Positions 62,265 through 64,000 of a stretch of 64,000 nucleotides of DNA are shown here, piece after piece. The translations under genes were made by a program, and so were the position numbers. A model generated the notes under the pieces. The model was not told the DNA's origin. It did not search any database and worked only from the letters and a program-made list of their open reading frames with translations. Origin of the DNA: Bacillota bacterium (GTDB lineage: Bacteria > Bacillota > Clostridia > Lachnospirales > Cellulosilyticaceae); contig JAEWMQ010000009.1 in the NCBI GenBank assembly GCA_023393125.1, forward strand, positions 5,101 to 69,100. Direction: 5' to 3'. Numbering within the stretch: the first letter of the stretch is position 1; each line of letters opens with the position of its first letter.

Positions 62265-63284
62265 ATGAAGAAAGTAAGTGTGTTTATTCTTTGCACAGTA
62301 TTCATAATTACAATTGTAGGTGGGGCATATATCTATTATGTTAAATATAATAGTGGTGCTCTGCCTACTTTTATAAATAAACCTACATCAAATAAAAAGT
62401 ATATCATCAAAAAAGCTGGTAACATCGTAGATGAAGCTGATACTGTAGAAGAAGCTGTGTCTAAGGCTGGTAAAATTAAACGTAGTATAGCAATTAACAC
62501 ATTGAATAATGAATGGGTTTACAGTGAGTTTAAACCTTTTTTAATTATTACAGATACAGCAGTACATGATTTTGATAGTTTCAAAGAAGCAGTTAATTAT
62601 GCAAAAGATAATCATCATGATAAGATTTATCTTCATAATGAATCAAACCTTATTTGGGAAAGACAAAATGAAGACATAGAGGTAGAACCCCTTAATGTTC
62701 CTTTGATTAGACAATATCCAGAATTACCTAGAGGTTGTGAAGTAACTTCGCTTGCTATGTTATTACAATATAACGATATAGATGTTGATAAAATGACATT
62801 GGCTAAAAAGATAAAAAAAGATACTACTGCTTACTATAGGGACGATAAGGGAAGAATCTATTATGGTAATCCATATGATGGTTTTGTGGGAGACATGTAT
62901 AATATCAAAAATAATGGGTACGGTGTATATCATGGGCCAATAACAGAACTAGCTAAAGAATATGCTGGAGATAGTGTAATGGATTTAACAGGTGTAGACT
63001 TTAATGATATCATTTACTTTTTAAAAAATGGATATCCTGTATGGGTTATTACTAATGCAAGCTATAAACCTCTAGATGATACATATTTTGAAATCTGGCA
63101 TACGCCATCTGGCATTGTAAAAACAACTAAGAAATTACATGCTGTTGTAATAACTGGCATTGATGAGGAGAATATATATATTAATGATCCCTTTTCAAAT
63201 TATCCTAATAAAGCAGTGAATAAAAATGATTTTAAACTGGCATGGGAGCAGATGGGACATCAAGCAATTACAATAGTAAAATAA
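62265..63284 (+). CDS. Membrane-anchored C39-like cysteine peptidase family protein
   Basis: The 339-residue protein has an N-terminal signal anchor (about 4-27), a ~110-residue region of repeated alpha/beta segments (KAGNIVDEADTVEEAVSKAGKI and a related AVHDFDSFKEAVNYAKD unit) and a C-terminal C39-like domain (about 145-339). Cys in LPRGCEVTSLAML, His in KLHAVVITG and Asp in YINDPFSNYP match the peptidase triad. It follows gyrA by 12 nt and is probably co-transcribed. Substrate unknown. Confidence 0.85.
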   Translation: MKKVSVFILCTVFIITIVGGAYIYYVKYNSGALPTFINKPTSNKKYIIKKAGNIVDEADTVEEAVSKAGKIKRSIAINTLNNEWVYSEFKPFLIITDTAVHDFDSFKEAVNYAKDNHHDKIYLHNESNLIWERQNEDIEVEPLNVPLIRQYPELPRGCEVTSLAMLLQYNDIDVDKMTLAKKIKKDTTAYYRDDKGRIYYGNPYDGFVGDMYNIKNNGYGVYHGPITELAKEYAGDSVMDLTGVDFNDIIYFLKNGYPVWVITNASYKPLDDTYFEIWHTPSGIVKTTKKLHAVVITGIDEENIYINDPFSNYPNKAVNKNDFKLAWEQMGHQAITIVK

Positions 63285-63575
63285 AATCAAAAGGGAATAG
63301 TAAGAAAAATTCTTACTTTATATAAAAATGTTTACTTTGTACTAAATATTAATTGTAAACTACAGTATAAGATGATATCATAATACATAAGATGTTATTA
63401 TTTATCATTTCAACAAATACTTTACTCATTTAATTTGGAAGAAGAATATTGGATAGTTGAAAAAGTTCTTTTTCTATGAAATAAAAAACTGTGCAAATAA
63501 CAAATTAAACTTATAAGTGAGTTAAGATATTTTTATATGTGAAAGGTAAAGCATCAAAGATATTCCAACAAATTT

Positions 63576-63608
63576 TACCCTTACGTTTCAAAACGCAAGG
63601 GTCTTTTT
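63576..63608 (+). terminator. Terminator after the C39-like gene
   Basis: ACCCTT, CGTTT pair with AAACG, AAGGGT (one bulged base on each side), followed by CTTTTTAT. It lies 290 nt after the stop; the stretch between (63285-63575) is AT-rich with no gene seen. Confidence 0.8.
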
Positions 63609-63636
63609 ATATTAAAAAATTGATTTTAAAAAAGGC

Positions 63637-63665
63637 TTGACATAAAGAATAACATTTGATAATAT
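63637..63665 (+). promoter_or_regulatory. Promoter of tRNA-Ser
   Basis: TTGACA (63637-63642), 17-bp spacer, TAATAT (63660-63665); the tRNA begins 46 nt downstream. Confidence 0.8.
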
Positions 63666-63710
63666 ATATCTTGTCCTGACGAACAGGCAATAATAAATCA
63701 TTAATAATTC

Positions 63711-63800
63711 GGAGAAGTACTCAAGTTGGCCGAAGAGGTGCCCCTGCTAAGGGTATAGGTCGGGTTAACCGGCGCGAGGGTTCGAATCCCTCCTTCTCCG
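63711..63800 (+). tRNA. tRNA-Ser (anticodon GCU)
   Basis: A 90-nt class II tRNA: acceptor GGAGAAG pairs with CTTCTCC, the anticodon loop CTGCTAA holds GCT, a long variable arm (TCGGGTTAACCGG) follows, then the T-arm GGTTCGAATCC. Discriminator G; CCA is not encoded. Confidence 0.97.
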
Positions 63801-63831
63801 CTTTGTTTTTATCAAAAAAAACAAAAAAAGA

Positions 63832-63860
63832 TTGACATAAGTTAAGTGATAGCTTATACT
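63832..63860 (+). promoter_or_regulatory. Promoter of an rRNA operon
   Basis: TTGACA (63832-63837), 17-bp spacer, TATACT (63855-63860). The leader downstream contains AACTTTGAAAACAAAATAG, a typical Firmicutes rrn leader element, and a TCTCTA/TAGAGA hairpin near 63929-63943. Confidence 0.8.
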
Positions 63861-64000
63861 TATAAGAGTCTTTAACAAATGAACTTTGAAAACAAAATAG
63901 TAACTATAAACCAGTCGATTCATTACGTCTCTATTATAGAGATGAGAATCAGTACAACTTGTACTAAGTAATATAGTCAGTAGTAGAAATACTACACGGA
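63861..64000 (+). other. rRNA operon leader, running to the 16S gene edge
   Basis: The final bases (TACTACACGGA) match the usual sequence just ahead of the 16S start GAGTTTGATC, so the 16S rRNA gene should begin at or within a few bases of the window end. This is inference; no 16S body is inside the window. Confidence 0.65.

Overview
The window is a low-GC Firmicutes chromosome segment running into the replication origin. Gene content points to Clostridia. It has a lysine branch using DapL, both GSI and GSIII glutamine synthetases, an archaeal-type AspRS encoded with GatCAB, a proline T-box, and the order rpmH-dnaA-dnaN-yaaA-recF-gyrB-gyrA. A Lachnospirales relative near Cellulosilyticum is my guess; no 16S sequence lies inside the window to test it. 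Genes left of dnaA mostly read leftward and those right of it read rightward, as expected around an origin.

Bases 1-13,240: a Rieske/FAD oxidoreductase cut by the window edge, asd, a patatin-like lipase, proS under a T-box, thiT under a TPP riboswitch with a readable terminator/antiterminator pair, an IclR regulator with kduD (pectin/hexuronate catabolism), a small secreted protein, and a divergent IMP dehydrogenase. Bases 13,261-32,400: a secreted CAP-domain protein with an Asn/Thr repeat linker, then a nitrogen and amino-acid block. This block holds gatC-gatA-gatB-aspS2-glnN (indirect Asn-tRNA synthesis plus a glutamine synthetase), gltB-gltD, and divergently glnA, an ANTAR regulator with a degenerate receiver, dapF and dapL. 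Together these form a complete GS-GOGAT cycle and the last steps of diaminopimelate synthesis.

Bases 32,400-39,300: a YtrA-type GntR/ABC operon, an AGCS amino-acid symporter under a tandem glycine riboswitch, a metallophosphoesterase with an unrecognised C-terminal part, an SseB-like protein, and small membrane proteins. Bases 39,300-52,700: chromosome segregation and origin-flanking genes (parA, parB, two perfect parS sites, argS, noc, rsmG, mnmG, mnmE, khpB, yidC, yidD, rnpA, rpmH). Bases 52,700-64,000: oriC with DnaA boxes on both sides of dnaA, then dnaN, yaaA, recF, gyrB, gyrA, a C39-like peptidase, tRNA-Ser(GCU), and the promoter and leader of an rRNA operon whose 16S gene appears to start at the window end.

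The most unusual element lies in the 960-bp gap between noc and rsmG. On the minus strand it holds a candidate structured non-coding RNA of about 430 nt: a 20-bp helix, a 13-bp helix, a 13-bp helix with one bulge, a hairpin loop forming a 9-bp pseudoknot, and a canonical intrinsic terminator. Four mismatches in the longest helix on the plus strand become G-U pairs on the minus strand, which fixes its orientation. Beside it is a separate cluster of five DnaA boxes, 8 kb from dnaA. I do not recognise the RNA family.
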